DNA from: Agelas oroides
Lineage: Eukaryota > Porifera > Demospongiae > Agelasida > Agelasidae
Length of the DNA stretch: 64,000 nucleotides
Assembly (NCBI GenBank): GCA_949130485.1
Contig: OX422183.1
Coordinates: forward strand, 26,365,316 to 26,429,315
Direction of reading: 5' to 3'
The notes below the pieces were generated by a model. It searched no databases, was not told where the DNA came from, and saw only the letters and a program-made list of their open reading frames with translations. This document shows, one piece after another, positions 43,567 through 56,500 of this stretch; positions within the stretch are counted from its first letter, which is position 1; each line of letters opens with the position of its first letter. Both the position numbers and the translations under genes were made by a program.

Positions 43567-44516
43567 CATTATATTACTGATTAAAAATCTGGAGTAAGCC
43601 CAATTAGGTATTTGGCTTGTGTCAGCAGACACTTTTTGGTGAAAGGGTGGGTTTAACTAAAGAGTGAGCAGGTACCAATTTTAAACTTGAGTTCTCTTTC
43701 AAAAGCTAGCAATCAGCTTTTCCTCTGAGTGCATTCCACAAACACACAAACCCTCTGAGAAGCCACCTGACCCTTCCCTGTGCATGACACTGAACGCAAT
43801 CTGTGCTGTGGTTGGTTTGGTCTGGCTTACATGATCATCAGCCAAGGTATAAAGTTAATGACACCCACCATGGAGTTATTCCAGCTCCTTGGGGAGAAAA
43901 TGGCAATCCCAACAAACTCAGCATTGTTGATTAACAATTTGGTGGCCATACTTCATTTGAACATCATCCCAAACAACGATAAATGGTAAAATCGCTTCAA
44001 TTCTGCTGATCTGTTGTCATCAAAGTTTGCAAGGCCAAGATGCTTGAGCACTTCAAGCTGGGGTGTCATCAAGAGTATGTATAGCCTGCCAGTGGCACAC
44101 ATGTAACTTATATAAATCATTGTACATACGTGTGTGCCACTGGAAGGCACAGATCCCATATTTATACCTCAACGTATCAGACTATCACTTTGCAGGGGCG
44201 TTTTAGACTAGCTTTACATAAATTTCGCCCTCACCTTGCTTTTCTGTGTTTCGGACACGCCTCTTACGTACACTCGAGTAATGCATTACGTAATCACAGC
44301 GCACGTGCCTGACCTCAGAATCGGTGAACAAAGTGAATCCCGGTGGGGTCTGGGGACGAGACTATCATGGTGCAGCCATATGCCGGAACGGGGCGTGACA
44401 GCGAGTGGCTGGCTACACCCTCTTGATCTTTGCAGCAACAAACCCCACCCGTGGTCAGGTTTCGCGCGCGGCTGGCTTTTCATTGCAGTTCAAATTGACC
44501 AGCTCCAGAAGAGGCT

Positions 44517-44574
44517 ATGCAGACACTTCTCGCGACGGTACTTCTATTGAGTGCGTTTACCGCCTCTACAGCAG
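44517..44574 (+). CDS. gene B exon 1: signal peptide
   Basis: The ATG at 44517 opens MQTLLATVLLLSAFTASTA followed by a GTAGGG donor in phase 1. Only the general character and the first residues resemble gene A's exon 1. Confidence 0.72.
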
Positions 44575-47500
44575 GTAGGGTGTGTTTAGATCTATACGGT
44601 TGCAGACGAGACACGTGTATGAGTATTTTGAACCTCTAGCTTTGCTGTGTCAGGTGATGATATCGTGCATGGCAATTTATAAACGTTCTACTAGACATAC
44701 AAAGATGAATTGTGCTACTGTACATATTGTGTCCAAAACTGGTTTAAATTATCCACAAGTGTCAAACGCGCCTATCAATGGTATGCCCCACGCTGCATGC
44801 TTGGGGTGGATGTTGGAGCACTCCACTATCTATGGTTGGAGAAAAGACAAGGGGTAGTCACTTATATGTCGCCTGTAGAAGCGTTTGCGACCGTGATCAA
44901 GTTTTTTGATCAGCAAAAAGTCTTGATCGCTTGATCGTTCCCTTCTGAGGCTCTTGATTGCTTGGTTTCCAAGGGTCAAAGGTCAAATTATTGCAGCCAC
45001 ACGTTCTTGATTGTTGAGTTTTAGCAGTTCGGAGGTCACCTTGATCCCTTGATCGGCCCCCCAAAAGGACTTTGATCACTTGATTCAATTTTGATCCCGG
45101 TTGCAAACGCTTCTACACGGGACATATAAATGATTACCCCTTGAAAGAGGCAGATTTGCTGTCAGAATCTTCCCCAAGCCGTTAGTGCTTAGTCGGGATT
45201 GTCCCAGTGGCATACACACTCTCTTTCATTGTGTTAAATGTCTCTAGAAAATTCTTTGTGATTCCACAGATACCCATATCTCCCTGTCACACACTTGCAT
45301 GACAGGGAGATGCAGGGGTATTTGCAAGAGATATGTAGGGGGATGATACGCAGGTTTGTACCCTAGGTATGGGGGTTTGTTCCATTAGGATATGTCAATT
45401 CTCCCCCTGCCTTCCGTCTAGCACCAGCTAGGTATTGTAGGCTGAGTAGGGCATACCAGCGATAGGCTTATAAGGTAGTCTGGACTGCAGACCCTTCCTG
45501 TGTCAGAAGGGTCTGCGGTCCAGACTTTGTCTAAGGATAGTCTAAATTATTGTTAACAAATGAGTATTCGCTCGTGAATAGTCATCAATCCTTGAGTGAA
45601 TGCATCAAACTTCACTATACTTTGCAACGTTTCGGTCCCGAGGGACCTTCTTCGGGCAATTATACAATTCTTGAGCACACAATAAGACTGCTCAAGAATG
45701 TATAATTGCCCGAAGAAGGTCCCTCGGGACCGAAACGTTGCAAAGTATATTGAAGTTTGATGACTATTTGCGAGCGAATACTCATTTGTTAACATAACCG
45801 CTCAATCCTTGGCCCGAGAGACCGGTTGTTTGGGATTCAGACTACCATAACCTTTATAACACAATTTGACTAGCCTGTAATGCAGACTCACAAAGACATA
45901 TAGGAATAAACTTCTGTACTATATGAGCTCACAGTCAATCATATGGTGGCACTTCTACAGTGATCATTGACTTTACTGAGCACCCAGAAAGCCAAGAAGT
46001 GAGGCTCAATGAGTCTGTCACCCTGCAATGTGCCTATCAGTTTACTGTAGGCAATTATCTGTGAATAATGTAACAGGCACTTAACCCTGTAGGTACATAG
46101 GTAAACACTCGTAGTAAAATGATGATGACCTACGTCAGAATACCAAGAAGGAACCAGCCCTATGGGAATACAAGAAGGAACCAACCTTTTGAGAATACCA
46201 AGAAGGAACCAATCCAATAAATTCTCAAAATTCAGTCTCCATAACAGAGGGTGTTTTCATCTCATATTACACTGACTGCCTATATACATCATGCTACTCA
46301 GATGGAACCCCATAGTAATTGCACATGTTTGCTGTTATAAACTCTCCGTACTAGTTTCTGTTTCCTCTGTAGCTGCATCTATGATTATTACAGGCCTAGA
46401 GATTAATCAAGAATTGACAATCAGTAAACTTGTCTTATGTTGCATTTGTGCACAGTAATCATGAAAGTCATATATGCAGAAATAATTTGTGTTACTTTAT
46501 ACTTTGTGAGCTGCAAAACCTCACAAATATATTATTTTCTTCAGCAGTCATTGACTTTACTGAGCACCCAGAAAGCCAAGAAGTGAGGCTCACTGAGTCT
46601 GTCACCCTGCAATGTTCTGTTAGCGATGGAGAGGTGACACACTGGCTGTTCAACAATGGCCCCCTGCCCAGTGAGGGTGTCACTGCCAATGGGGGAATGC
46701 TGGTCATCTCTTCATTTCAGCTTCAGCTGGCAGGAAACTACCGATGTGTAGCCAGGAGCACCGATGGAACATTCTCTCAGGTCTCTCACTATGCAAGGAT
46801 CTCACACTTTAGTAAGTCTCATGGCTTGAGTAATCACTCCAAGCTATGCATGTCTGTCACTATACATTAGTCTAGTTCTTGAATTCTGTTCAGTAATTGG
46901 CTTGCAAGTTGATTTTATGTTAACTGGATTTTGCAAGATCACTGTACCACCTTTGTTTTTTTGGCATTCTTCCAATGTGAGAATGCTGCGAATAGCTGTA
47001 TGAGGTATGAAGGTAGACAACACTGTATGGCTGTGGGTATGCTAGCTACCATCACACTACTTATATCGTTCTTGTATTGATCACATTTCATGGTTCCATC
47101 TAAATTTTTTTACAAGTCCTTTGGTAGGTTTTGCAGTTGCGATGTTTTTTCTCGACGTTAGGAGTGCTGAGAATTCGGTTATTATACACATGAACACAGC
47201 CGTTTCTAAATCTTTAGTGTCCTAATGCAATTTGTTGGTGGTTAGCATAGCTTCATTTAGTGCATGTACTGTACTGCTTTGAAGTTATGAAGCCACTCAT
47301 GAGAGATTTATTACAGTGCTTAGCGCTTGACACTTCTTGTGTGATGAGATTCTGAAAAATCGCTGTACCTGTCATGAAAACCATTTCTCTGCTTTGGAAT
47401 CATGATTCTGTAATGAAGTTGCTGTTTGTACAACGTAAACCACAAGCTAGTAACAACACAAACTTCCAGCCTGCTGCATGCAAACCAAGCAACATAACCA

Positions 47501-50500
47501 TTTCCTGGACACAAAGTTGTTTTCCTGTTTCTGGTCCTAGGAGTCATGACCAGGCTAGTCTCGTCCCTAGACCCCACCCTCTCATGAGGAGAAACGGTCT
47601 GGTGAACCAAATTGAATTTCTTGGGCTAGCGCACGCTTTTGCGCTGTGTCACCTAGCAACGATCAAAACATTTTGCAGCCAACCCGCTCAAAAAAGGTAC
47701 AGATACTCGAATGGAGATGAACAAATTTTGATTACATCTGATCATATCTGATTACATCTGATCATATCTGATTACATCTTAAGTCAGATAAAATTGACCT
47801 GCAAGGTACAGAATTGGGGTGGGAAGAGGGGGGGGGGATAGGAAACAGAGGAAAAAAAAAACGTGTCTGGCTTATATAGCTATGCTCTATTGAAGCACAT
47901 GCAGATCACTGGGGGTCTGTCCCACCTATCCTCTGCCTCTCCTGAAAAGCTTCTGATTTTTACATTCTCTGAAGTTGTAAAATTGAAACCTTCATGCGTG
48001 TTAAATATTGTCTTATATCCAAATGGGAAAACAACAACAACAAGAAGAAAACATAGAAACTCCTGTCCATACTGGGCATTAGACTATTGGACCTTGGCAC
48101 CCTGAATAACAGGATTCTACTTTTCTCCATTAGCCAAGCTGATTCTACTTACATTCGTACCCCACAGGAAGTAGCGCTAGTATTCATATAACAAGTTATC
48201 CTACATTGAATTGCCATGTCAGCACATGCTGTCATAAATTGAAGGGCTAAGAACCTAATTGGTCGAACCTTATTTCACATTGTGTATCATACCTGGTAAT
48301 GTACATGCATATCAACTAGAAATATCAGGTAGGAATGTCCTGTAACATGCCAGTAATATACTTGGAAGTGTCCAGTCACATACATGAAACTACCTGGTAA
48401 TATAGTTTATCATCTTTACTGGAATGCCATGTAAGCCAAAGAATTATTCTGAGCAAACATAATGTTTAGTATGTTAGCCTACTCAGCCCTTCAATTAGGA
48501 CTCCATTACATACATTTTGTGGTATATAACAACCACATTATGGTGAGGCATAATACTGTATGAAATGTTTGTTGTAGCAAATTGGTGGGGTTAGCCCACT
48601 GTGGTTGTCAACCTTTAACTATAGCTGTGAAATTACCTGCAGATGTACATCTTTACCACTGTAATGGGCATTTTACTGCTTGTGTAGCTCATTTTACTAT
48701 TACGTAGCTCTCAGCATCAATCTCAGTAGTATTAATCAGATACTGAAGTTAAAAGTAGGTTACTCCTCAGCACCTATGGTGGCATGAGTATGTTCGACTG
48801 CTTAATATTCAGCCTTGCCTTTGCCTTTCACCACTAATGTCTGTGGTTTCAGGCTTGTGCAAAACTCACTGACAAACTGGTCACCAAGGCATTGCATTTG
48901 TTCTCTGGTTTTTGTGTTGTACTTACATTAAAGTGGCCTGACAGCCATGTATGCTTGGGAACACAGTTGTGAAAACTATTCCTGTTACTGTTGATTTCAG
49001 CTGTCTTTGAACCACTGAAGTGGTACACAGTATGCCCTTCCATAACCGGATCAGACAGTTTGTGGCTTGAATTATCCCCACTTACATGGAACTGCACTGT
49101 GATGATGGATGAACTAGACTGCTGTTCAAATGTTCACTGTACTAGACTTCTAGACTGACCTTTTTCCCACTAAAAATCATTTGTATACCCTGCAATTTCA
49201 TTCACCTACCAGTACAGTTGCAAGGTATATTATACTAGCCTGTAAAATATGGCCTCTTGCTGCCCAATGGCCTTTTGAGTACAGATGGTTTCCAAATGGG
49301 TGGCGCTAACCAATTCTGGAGAGCAACTATGTAATCGAGAGTTAGCAGTACAGTTGTCCTTTTGCTTTGATAGAAGCTTCTACTTGTTGTCACTAATATT
49401 TTAGAGATTGATGGACTGCTTCTATGGCTGCATTTACACGTAGCTGCACTGCACGCAACCCTGTTGCCATCCAGAATTGAGTGTACTAAACCACACACCA
49501 TATGCCATGAACTGGTCACTTGATTATATTGGCAGATTGATCATGCTCACTTGAGGCAAGTTTGCTTCACGACAGTGATCAAGCTAGAGTGACAGGTATA
49601 AGTACAAGTTGGCAGCTTACCAGGCTACAGTTGTCTTAACCTTTACTAGACTTTAACCTGGCAGGAAACCTGTCTTTGTGTTATGCAACATTGCAGGCAA
49701 GTGGGCTAAGTACAGGGCATAGAAATGATTTTTAGTGGCAAAAAGGTCAGTCCAGTAGTCCAGTCCAGTAGTCCAGTCCAGTAGTCCAGTCCAATAGTCC
49801 AGTCCAATAGTCCAGTCCAGTGAATAGTAAAAACTCACATTCAATGGGAGTTTAATTAAGGTTACGGGTGCACGTTCATGAATAAAATTAGTTGTATGTC
49901 ACAAACTTGCCTGTATAACATTTCCTAACAAAAAGCTACGGGATTTTTACAAACAACCAGTCGCTACAGAGGGCATTTGGCTACAGGGTCAGCATAACAC
50001 TATCTTTGCTACAGTACACAGTCAAGTGACAGTAGGCAGCTGCTCGGTGGAGTATGAGTACAAACTTCTACGTCAGTTTACTACGATGGTAGGGGGAACT
50101 AGGTGCTATTTATGGCTTAAACAGAGCCAGAGCAACTCACTGCAGGGCCACACGAAGCATTTTTGCTCATATCTTGGAATAGATCAGAGTGGTAGTGGCT
50201 GAAAGGCTACTGGATACTCGCAAAACGGGTACCCAGTGACTTTGCAAACAAACTATGGTGAACTGGAACTTCATGTGGCTCTGCAGCGATGTTGTATATA
50301 CCGATGTAGATGAAACATCGGTATATGGCATTCTATGTTCAACAACGCGAGCAAACCGTGATGTAGAAGTTTGTACTCATACTCCACCGAGCAGCCGCCT
50401 ACTGTCACTCAACTGTGTACTGTAGCAACGTTAGTGTTATGCTAAACTATAGCCGAATGCCTGATAGGTTGCTGTACATTTGACATACTAATTTTATTCA

Positions 50501-53500
50501 TGAACATGTACCCAAATCAACAGTAGGGCCAAGTCCAGCCTTTGAAGTGTGATTGTACTTGGAAGTCCTTGCAGTATATAGCATAGTATGGCTTGCGTCA
50601 AGTGGTAATTAGTCTAGAGTGGTACATGAATACCATAATTGCTGTGCAAACCAAGTGGTTTGTGTGGCTAATCAAGCGGTGCACAAGACAAACCAAGCGG
50701 GACAGCGCCGCTTACATGTGTGGCAAGATCACTGCATAATGAATACCTACTTAGCTCTTGCTTACTCACATGTTCAATGACCATTTTATAGGCAGCACCA
50801 TTGTGTGACAGCGTTGAGTACAGTCCCAACACTGACCAAGGCCATTTTATGCCACAACAGCCACTATGTGACACCCACCCACCTCCCCCCTACTCTTTCA
50901 AAATGGATTGTGCCAACTGTGGTCAAAGTTGGACGATAAGTTTTTCATTTATCAGTCGTTAATGTCATGAATGTAAAACTGCTAGCCCTCATTAGGCCCG
51001 GAAATATTATGCTTGCAAAAATCACCTAGTATTTTAAGCTTTTATCAACATTGTGATGTATATGCATTGCATTATATGTTCAGGAAATTCTTCATTACTG
51101 ATACTATAGGGAGAACACTTGCACCTGTTGTGTACTGGGGTTGTTGCCACTTGCACTTCTGACAAATGTATATGATGGGTATAGTCGGTTTACGATTCAA
51201 GTGGTTCAGTGTGTTAGATTGCTAGTCTTACAAGACATACGGAATGCATATATATCTATATTGAGTAACTCCACTGTTCAACTCCACTGTTCAGCTCAGC
51301 TGCATTAAGGACTGGGTTGAGCTGTTTTGCACGTTGCTGCCTAAATTACTCCTGGGGTGGGTGTTATGGAACCATAAACAAGAGGCCAGTTGTATCTATG
51401 TAAACAATGTGGGACATTGGAATGCAATTACATACCAATAGACAGATTTAGACTTGTACTGTTACGCATGAGTTACTTCTGGAAAAAGATCTGTGGTATA
51501 TTTGCTTGCAAGATATCGACTAGGATAGAAAGTTGGGCCAAATGAAATAGAACGTAATGGTGCAGGATCAATCGTGAAATTTTGGTCGCACAAATTCCAC
51601 ATATCACGTTCATTGCACTGATGTACCCCTAGGGAGGGACTTGGTACAGCTAAACTGTTGGTGGGCATGATCGGAAATGATGTAACAGTAAACAATAGGG
51701 GTGGGGCTACGTGTAACAATAGTAGAACAACTACTTCAAGCTTCTTTACTTGCTATAAAGTTGAATATAATAGAGCCTCAGATACCGTGGACCCGGTCCT
51801 TAATGCTGCCCCTGAGAACTCACTGGTGTGGGGAACACTCAGGCTTGCCCCAATTAGCCTTGGTTTCAGGCACTTCTCTCCTAAGGATTGGCCGAGTGTT
51901 TGGATATGTACCTAATAGTTGATACTGCGCTTTGCAGGTAGGTTGTCAAGTTAAATGTCAACAGTTCCAAGAGTGAAGCAAAGTTCTGGTTTACCTGGTC
52001 AATAAATGGCTTCATACCATGAAAAGCCTGACACTCCCCGTTTTATGGTTTCTTCCACTGTCCTGAGAACCTACCTGCAAAGTGCAGTATATATTGGTTA
52101 AACCACAGTTCTAAGGGCAGGGGAGTGAAGACCTTGAAGTCTCTTGTGTTTACAGGGTTGAATTTCCCATACAGCCTGCCAAGAGTAGCTAATTTGTAGC
52201 ATAGTAGTAGTTGCTATGTGCTCTTTTTACTGTGAGTAATCCATGCACTGTATATACTGCAAGAAGATCATTGGGTCTTGTGTTGGTCGTTCCATAGCTT
52301 TTCTGAATGAATTAGACACTGAATTAGACTAACTGCTTGTTAGTTGAATCACAAAATGTGGTTATGATGAAGGTAGTATAACTTTGAGAAAATGACACAC
52401 CAGAACACAGAAGAGTGATACATACGTAGCTTGGGGTGTTAGAAAATCAAGAAACGAAACAATGAAACAAAATGAAGCAGAAGCTGTAAGTTTGCGCATC
52501 TCAGCCCGCGTCTGACCTCTGTAGTAGCTGCATAGGCTACCTCAGGTTCATTTGTATTTTCCAGTATTGTTAGTCCGGTAAGACTATACATTGCTGTTTA
52601 TGTGCTGTTATTGTGTGATACTTGGAGAAGCTGAGAGCTGGTTTGTTTAGACCTGTACTATTTTTGGAAGCTTGATTGATCAATAAAGGCAGGCCTATTT
52701 CTGGAAGCACGAACAATCAATAACCTCCCTGATAAAGGCAAGCCTAGATGTTACCAACTGTGCAGGATGTGTTTTGGCCAAAACCAAGCCTCATCACCTG
52801 CATTGCGGTGAACGGGAGATAGATGGGGACTGCTATCTGATGCAGAAAATGCTCTTGGATGGCTGAACGTTTCCATGTGCAATAAAGTAGTTGTAAACTG
52901 AAGCACCAAACTTGTACTTGCAGAAACACGCACCACTTAGTAGCATGATGTGACTGTATTTAACCCGGCTTGCACACCTTTCTCTTCTTTTGCAAGTCAG
53001 TTAAGCCCTTGCTTTATCTAATTGTTCCATTCAGCTCAAAGGCAGTTTGAGTCACAGCCTGAGGATTACGTGGTATACTTGTTGTCTGATAATACACGTG
53101 AAGCAGCCGTGTTCCAGTGTGAGTTCAACCAACTCAGGAATGGAACCAGGCCAATCATCAGGTGGGATGTTTGCACAGGAGACAACACAACCACTCTCCA
53201 ACCTATTGTGGATGCAGGGAGGTTCATACCATTCCAGTATGACTACTCGGCACACCTGGAGTTCCACTTCCCAGTTGAATCAGACAATGGAACTGAAGTG
53301 CGGTGTGTGGCCAGTGACCCTGGGAGCCCTGACGAGATAGTGGAGAGCAACTGGGCTCGTGTTATCATTTCAAGTAAGTGCTTTCACTGACGTAAATTAA
53401 GTGAACAAGGATATGATAAAGAAGTAGGTTGCAATTGGGTGCACAAAAAATTGGATAGCTTATACCATAGTGAAAGAGCACCTACCTATTACTTTAGCCT

Positions 53501-56500
53501 TTGTAGGGTCATAGCTGTCACATAATGGAAATTTGAGCCAACAGACCTATGTTTCTACTTGTTAAAGGTCACATGTTCTCGTAACTTGCCAAACGCTAGC
53601 ATACTAAGTTAATGAGTGATTTATAACTTTTTCATGCAGTGAAAGATTGAAATGAACCTCATGTCATGACATAAAATTTCATAACATATGTTTAGCCATG
53701 TCATGGCATCCTAATGTGCTAGTTTTGGTGTCTTCATAGTGGCGGGTAGACTGTAGGCATTGTTACCTATATTTGTGATTCAGTCAATTTTATAAACTGC
53801 CTCCCCAAGTGTGTAGACACACATACTATTGGTGGCCACTTGTCTGAGTTGGTAGCACAGTCTTTGCTGGCCCTCCACAGATGAAGCACCTCCACCTGGT
53901 ATTGCCGTGTTTTCCCTCCGCCCACCAAATCAAGTGCACTTCATTGAAGGACAGAGACTTGTGCTCGGATGTGCGAAAACTATACACAATGTTTCCTTTG
54001 GGATACGGTAATTGGATTGAAATGCATGCATTATTGTATTGAGACGTCAAGCTTCACAGCCTAGTAATATTACAGGTTAAGTATAACTAGCATTGATACA
54101 ATTCTGTTGTACTTTTAATGAAAATACATTGCTATGTACAATTCCTATGTTCTACCAAGTCCATGATTACCCGCCTCTGTTTCGTGTTCTTACAGGTGGG
54201 AAATCAGTGGACAATCTAACCCATTTTACATCCAGTCCTTTGGAGATTTACTGGGTCTACCAACGAGTGTGGAAATATATGGGTTTACCAACCTTATTCT
54301 GGACCAGCCCAGCTCCAACCACACTGGAAGAATTTATGTGTGCGGCACAGATGCACAGGGAGGAAACCTCATCACAACAAATACTACAGTGACTGCCCCA
54401 CGTAAATTCCTTTGCATAGCTCTTTACATTATAGTTGAATCTCTTTAACCCTTTAACAACCGATGACGCCATATGGCGTCGTCAGATTTTGGCCGTATGT
54501 TATCAGTTGGCGCAATCCGTTTTGAAGATAGGTTCTGCGCTAGCAGAAAGGGTGGGACAGGGGGAGGTGGGTGGGTGCACCGCTCTGGCTGACAGTGCAT
54601 GGCGGCGGTTGCAGCTGCCTGTAGAAAAGCCTTGGTCAATGCCGGGTGGGCCATTTGTCTGCTTTCTTGCACAAACGGGTGTAGAAAACGCTCCTTTCAC
54701 CTTGTAGGGACTCCATTTCTGGCATTTTAGGCAGCTTTTAGTCCGGAGGAGCGTTCTCTGGTTGGAGGGCCCTGACTATTGAACGCTCGCTAATGAGTGG
54801 GTGTGTCCAAGGTCATGAACCTACAGAGAACATGTCAATAAAGCTTTGAGTCAAGTTTCCAGTGCTAGCTCCAAGCAGAAGTGAAAATACAGACCATGGA
54901 AAGTATCCATAGCCTAATAAACACTTCCAGTAAATAGCCTATGGTTGTTAAAGAGTTAATCGGGATTTCTAAGCAAGGCCCATCTTCCTAAAGTAAAGAC
55001 TCTAGGGAGATGCTGCATCATCCTGGGACAAGCGAGCAGCCAGTTATTTCATAGCATGTATGTTTGCCCAGGTGCAGGTGACCACACATGCTGACAATGC
55101 ACTAAGCTATTTGCCGGAGCAGCTGCTGTGGCTATGCGGGCATAAGCTAAGCTTCACACACCGTGAACTAGCCTGGAATCTCTGCCATACATACTGGTAT
55201 GAGTGGTCTAGCTTGTCGTTGATGCATGGCCCTTATCTGAAGTAAGCTCCGCCACCGTGCATTCTGACTCATAGCCTGCATGCCTTGTCACGCGTGGGCC
55301 GTCATGCAGACCCATGACACAGACTTGCTCCCTTGAAGTGAGTTGCCATGTGTGCTGCAAATGCATGCATTCAACTTTGCTGCCAGTTGCTACAGTGTGG
55401 AGTAGCCCTTCACTCTCGCTCTTTGCAGTACATGTAGACGTTCAATCTTCATGAAATGTTTGAATGTGCTGATTTGATAATTGTCGGTCGGTCCAAACAA
55501 ACAAGCAAGCAAGCATACACACGCATGTGTGCAACACAGTCATCCTAGTGTGGGGCTTGCTCAGGCTCTCCCCAATAAACATGCATGACATGGTTTTAAT
55601 GGTTGTCTATATAAGAGGTTTCATTGCATACGGATGCTGCTTGGTTACACTGTAAATGGTTCAACCATATTTTGTTCACCTCAGTTGCATTCCTTTTGTG
55701 TGCGTGGCATGTAAAGTTCAAGGAGTGCTTACAATTTGAACCATGGTGTAGTTGAGAAGCTTCCACCTTTTGTTAAATTAGTATCTCCTTTCAGAAAGCC
55801 TATAAATCAGCATTTCTGGTGAGGTTTTTTTTTTTTTGATCTTATGCATCTGCCCCTGGAGAGTTCCTTGGTTGTGGTAGAAAAGCCAGGAATGTAACCA
55901 AATAGGTCTTCTGAAAAAAGGAAGACTAGCTAGTGTAACTAAAGAAGAAGCTCCTCAATGAACTTTCAAGAAAAAACCTATTTCGTAGCATTCCTTGAAC
56001 ACACTGATGCAACTGAGACGTGTGGTTGAAGTAACCCAAGTGTTTTTGCAGTGTATATATACCTTGAACTTGGCCTATTGTAACTACAGTGGAAAGGTCT
56101 GTGCTCTACCAGCCACAGTGTATAGATCAATGTTTTATCACTCTTAATCTTGCCAACCCTCTCAGCACCACCTTCACCTGTCCCTGGATACTCTGACCAG
56201 AGCACCTCAGCAACTTTTCCCTATGGGTACACTAAGAACCTTACAGTTAATAACTACACTGGTGCCATTCAGTGGTGGCACAATGGGACAGCCATCACAG
56301 GGAGTACAGCAAAGTATACACTTGTCCCATCAAGCAGCACTTTGCAAATCAATAATGTGGAATTCAGTGATGCAGGGATATATCAGGCCGAACTTCCGGA
56401 TGCAACTCCTGTGCGGCAGTTTTCTATCTTTGATGTCACTGTCATTGGTAAGTGTTCTGAAAAACATACGCAGTACATTAGAACAGCCACAGAATGTTTG

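Larger units (their letters stand above)
38665..44516. other. intergenic space between divergent genes A and B
   Basis: About 5.9 kb separating the two start codons, so both promoters should lie here. Apart from the miniature elements listed separately, no gene is recognised. The two ends next to the start codons are not obviously similar to each other. Confidence 0.55.
46812..53034 (+). other. gene B intron 2 (6.2 kb), no gene recognised
   Basis: Holds a Mutator-like left terminus (47557-47607, AGTCTCGTCCCTAGACCCC), a 21-bp TCTGATCATATCTGATTACA tandem (47735-47780), a 16-bp minisatellite (49745-49822), a foldback element (49960-50475) and a hairpin pair at 51920-52090. The remainder is ordinary intron; short frames there have no supporting signals. 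Confidence 0.6.

Noticed and set aside
44840..45143. TTGATC/GATCAA-rich stretch as a regulatory cluster
   Set aside because: It lies entirely between the inverted ends of a miniature element, so the motif density is explained by the repeat.
45690..45745. Hammerhead-ribozyme-like core (CCGAAGA, a GGTCCC..GGGACC stem, GAAAC) in the foldback element
   Set aside because: The invariant U of CUGANGA is C, and the flanks pair with each other instead of forming separate stems I and III around a cleavage site. A related copy at about 28737 has CTGAAGA but has lost GAAA. A covariance search would settle it.
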